A stretch of 34,177 nucleotides of DNA from an uncultured Prochlorococcus sp. (GTDB lineage: Bacteria; Cyanobacteriota; Cyanobacteriia; PCC-6307; Cyanobiaceae), in assembly GCA_902538515.1 (NCBI GenBank), contig CACBFH010000009.1, positions 1 through 34,177 of the forward strand, given 5' to 3'. The position numbers and the translations under genes are program-made. Below, in pieces: positions 32,533 through 34,177 of the stretch. Every line of letters begins with the position of its first letter. Positions within the stretch are counted from its first letter, which is position 1. The notes beneath the pieces are model-generated. The model did no database searches. It worked only from the letters and a program-made list of their open reading frames with translations, and was not told the origin of the DNA.

Positions 32533-33900
32533 TTAAGATACAAGTGTCTCTGGCTCATTTTCAATCAGGTAGGCTAAGTCTTTCAAGAATGAAGCACCAT
32601 CAGCTCCATAGATAACTCTATGATCAGCTGTAAGATTTACTTGCATTATTTTTTTAACAGCTATTGAACCATCACTATTTGCTGCAACAGTTGGTTTCGA
32701 TGATGCTATCGCTAAGATCGCACCGGTCCCTGGGGGTAGTATTGCGTCAAATCTATCAACGCCAAACATCCCAAGGTTAGATAAGGTAAACGTTCCCGTT
32801 GAGTATTCATCTGGTTCTAATTGTTTTGATCTCGATCTTTTTACGAGATCTTTCCATTCCCTAGATAATTCAAATAAATCAGTATTGCATGGTTCTTTTA
32901 ATACTGGAGTTATTAGTCCCCCATCTTCCATAGCAACAGCAACAGCAATATTTATATTTTCTGGATAGGAAATTCCATTTTCTGAAAAGCTTGAGTTAAC
33001 TTGAGGATGGTTCTTTATTGTCTTTGCAACTGCCTTTACAAGTAAAGCAGTCATAGTCACTCCGTTCTGTTTTACCTTTTTGTAGAAATTATCTAATTTA
33101 TCTGTATTGATAGAGTAACCCACCCTAAAACATGGAACATCTAAACTAGATTCCATATTTTTATTTACCGCTTTTTGAAGAGTATTAAATCTAACTGTTT
33201 CTCCAGGATTACCAAAACTATTTCCTGAAGTTTCTGGTTTACTTTCAACACCCAAATTTGCACCAGGAATACTTACAGGAGAACCACCCTCTCCTATCCA
33301 TGGTATAGAGACAGGTTGGCCATTAGCTTTTAAAATATCATCGGCTTGAATCCTTCCGTGAGGGCCAGATCCATGAACCTTTGCTAAATCAACACCCATT
33401 TGAAAGGCTAGTTTTTTAGCTCTTGGAGATGCAATTATCCTCGAAGAAACATTACTTGTGGCGGCATTAATTTGATCAGTATTAAAAGATCGTTCATGCT
33501 TTTCACTCTTTAAGACGACTTCTTCAACTTCTTTATTGATATTTTCAGTCTGGACTACTGGTTTTTCTTCAGTTTTATTGCCTACCAATTCAAGTTGGTC
33601 AGAACTAGAGACTTCGGGTTGATTACCTTTATTTTGTTCTTGAACAGAAGCTATCTCATCCTCATTTTCTACAATGAGTCCAATAGTTTCTCCAACAGGT
33701 GCAGTGCTGCCGGCAGGCATTAAAACTGCTGCAAGAAATCCATCTTGAAAAGATTCAACATCCATATCTGCCTTGTCAGATTCAACAACCAAGACAGATT
33801 CTCCTCTTTCAACCTTATCTCCCGGATTTTTCAACCATTCCACAATCTTGCCTTCCGTCATAGTAGAACTCAAGGCAGGCATGAATATTTCGTGAGACAT
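32533..33900 (-). CDS. pdhC: Dihydrolipoamide acetyltransferase, E2 of pyruvate dehydrogenase
   Basis: The core subunit of the pyruvate dehydrogenase complex, which transfers acetyl groups from lipoamide to CoA. There is one N-terminal lipoyl domain (about 1-78) with the modified Lys43 in ESDKADMDVES. A Gln/Glu/Ser-rich linker follows. The peripheral-subunit-binding domain is at about 155-195 (ASPRAKKLAFQMGVDLAKV, then GSGPHGRI). The catalytic domain ends with TADHRVIYGADGASFL containing His427. The length of 455 residues is right for a one-lipoyl cyanobacterial E2. The start is ATG at 33900-33898. It precedes queA with a 6-bp gap. Confidence 0.95.
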   Translation of the reverse strand: MSHEIFMPALSSTMTEGKIVEWLKNPGDKVERGESVLVVESDKADMDVESFQDGFLAAVLMPAGSTAPVGETIGLIVENEDEIASVQEQNKGNQPEVSSSDQLELVGNKTEEKPVVQTENINKEVEEVVLKSEKHERSFNTDQINAATSNVSSRIIASPRAKKLAFQMGVDLAKVHGSGPHGRIQADDILKANGQPVSIPWIGEGGSPVSIPGANLGVESKPETSGNSFGNPGETVRFNTLQKAVNKNMESSLDVPCFRVGYSINTDKLDNFYKKVKQNGVTMTALLVKAVAKTIKNHPQVNSSFSENGISYPENINIAVAVAMEDGGLITPVLKEPCNTDLFELSREWKDLVKRSRSKQLEPDEYSTGTFTLSNLGMFGVDRFDAILPPGTGAILAIASSKPTVAANSDGSIAVKKIMQVNLTADHRVIYGADGASFLKDLAYLIENEPETLVS

Positions 33901-33989
33901 AAGAAAATTGTTATTGCATAAGTTTTAAGGGATTTTTACCAAACTTTCAAAAGTTTTTATGATTAAGAACCCTTTTAACTCTTGATCTA

Positions 33990-33995
33990 ATTATA
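33990..33995 (-). promoter_or_regulatory. Candidate -10 box for the pdhC-queA transcript
   Basis: On the minus strand a perfect TATAAT occupies 33995-33990, about 90 bp before the pdhC ATG. The -35 region opposite it is weak. The 220-bp gap upstream of pdhC holds no better candidate and no other feature I can support. Confidence 0.35.
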
Positions 33996-34120
33996 CGAAA
34001 TCATGTTCACAGTGGGAACTCTTAAAACTAAAGAAAGTAATAATTTAGATCGATAAGAATTTAAAACTTTTCGCCAATTAATATTTACTTATTTTTATCC
34101 AAAATACTAGATCTTTTTAT

Positions 34121-34177
34121 TTAATTATTATCTATAGATTGAATAACTCCATCTTTAACTGTAATTGAGACTTGCAT
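34121..34177 (-). CDS. C-terminal end of an unidentified gene (runs off the right edge)
   Basis: On the minus strand a frame enters from the right edge and ends with TAA at 34123-34121. The visible 18 residues are MQVSITVKDGVIQSIDNN. The edge base triplet happens to be ATG, so this could be an internal Met of a longer gene or a chance frame. The alternating hydrophobic pattern looks like a beta strand and turn. No family can be named from so little. Confidence 0.3.
   Translation of the reverse strand: MQVSITVKDGVIQSIDNN

Noticed and set aside
1-34177. CRISPR arrays, tRNA or rRNA genes and insertion sequences
   Set aside because: I saw no regularly spaced repeats, cloverleaf-like G+C-rich segments or terminal inverted repeats with transposase on reading the window. 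A dedicated tRNAscan or Infernal run could not be made.

Overview
The window reads as a stretch of core chromosome from a high-light-adapted Prochlorococcus, or a very close marine picocyanobacterium. The evidence is the very A+T-rich DNA, very short intergenic gaps, many GTG and TTG starts, and gene content: chlorophyll synthase (chlG), NDH-1 subunit B, a PetP-like cytochrome b6f protein, demethylphylloquinone methyltransferase, a DUF4278 protein and a reduced photolyase-related flavoprotein. I see no tRNA, rRNA, CRISPR array, transposase, integrase or prophage gene.

Layout. Positions 1-2718: start of a lipoprotein gene and topA (minus). 2894-5117: ndhB and a MacB/LolD-type ABC ATPase (plus). 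5120-7954: birA, menG/ubiE and hisF (minus) around a DciA/DUF721-like gene (plus). 8014-10965: petP-like, chlG and a class A penicillin-binding protein, almost without gaps (plus). 10975-12291: rsmB (minus). 12292-12787: a gap holding a 47-aa membrane peptide and a small gene broken by an in-frame TAG. 12788-15053: a compact minus-strand operon of DCC/DUF393, DUF2805, DUF2256 (43 aa, TTG start) and a photolyase-related protein that has lost most cysteines of the Fe-S cluster. 15219-18926: a 67-aa conserved-looking protein, trmH, a DppC-type permease and lepA. 18982-21105: mqo, a NifU/Nfu scaffold and a small membrane protein.

21226-21550 is the most unusual locus. A promoter is followed by a perfect GTA-N8-TAC palindrome with a T6 run, then a G+C-rich leader (about 58%, against roughly 30% around it) with hairpins, a DUF4278 protein of three short repeats, and a strong terminator. 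It is followed by an ArsM-type arsenite methyltransferase and a class V PLP lyase. 23604-24034 is a gap with one possible 36-aa membrane peptide. 24035-26909: yidD, a glutaredoxin-like gene, murE and a short-chain dehydrogenase (minus). 27007-31399: rpsD, two adjacent transsulfuration-type PLP enzymes (the second resembling fungal cystathionine gamma-synthase) and cysK (plus). 31402-33900: queA and the pyruvate dehydrogenase E2 gene (minus). The right edge holds only the tail of another minus-strand frame.

Functional themes are photosynthetic electron transfer and pigment synthesis (ndhB, petP-like, chlG, menG), cell wall (class A PBP, murE), translation and RNA modification (rsmB, trmH, lepA, queA, rpsD), and sulfur amino acid metabolism (two PLP enzymes, cysK, C-S lyase). 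Several convergent gene pairs end within 2-23 bp of each other with no visible terminator between them. I have not found a wholly new system. The best leads are the DUF4278 leader, the cluster-less photolyase operon, the interrupted small gene at 12501-12683 and the fungal-type PLP enzyme.
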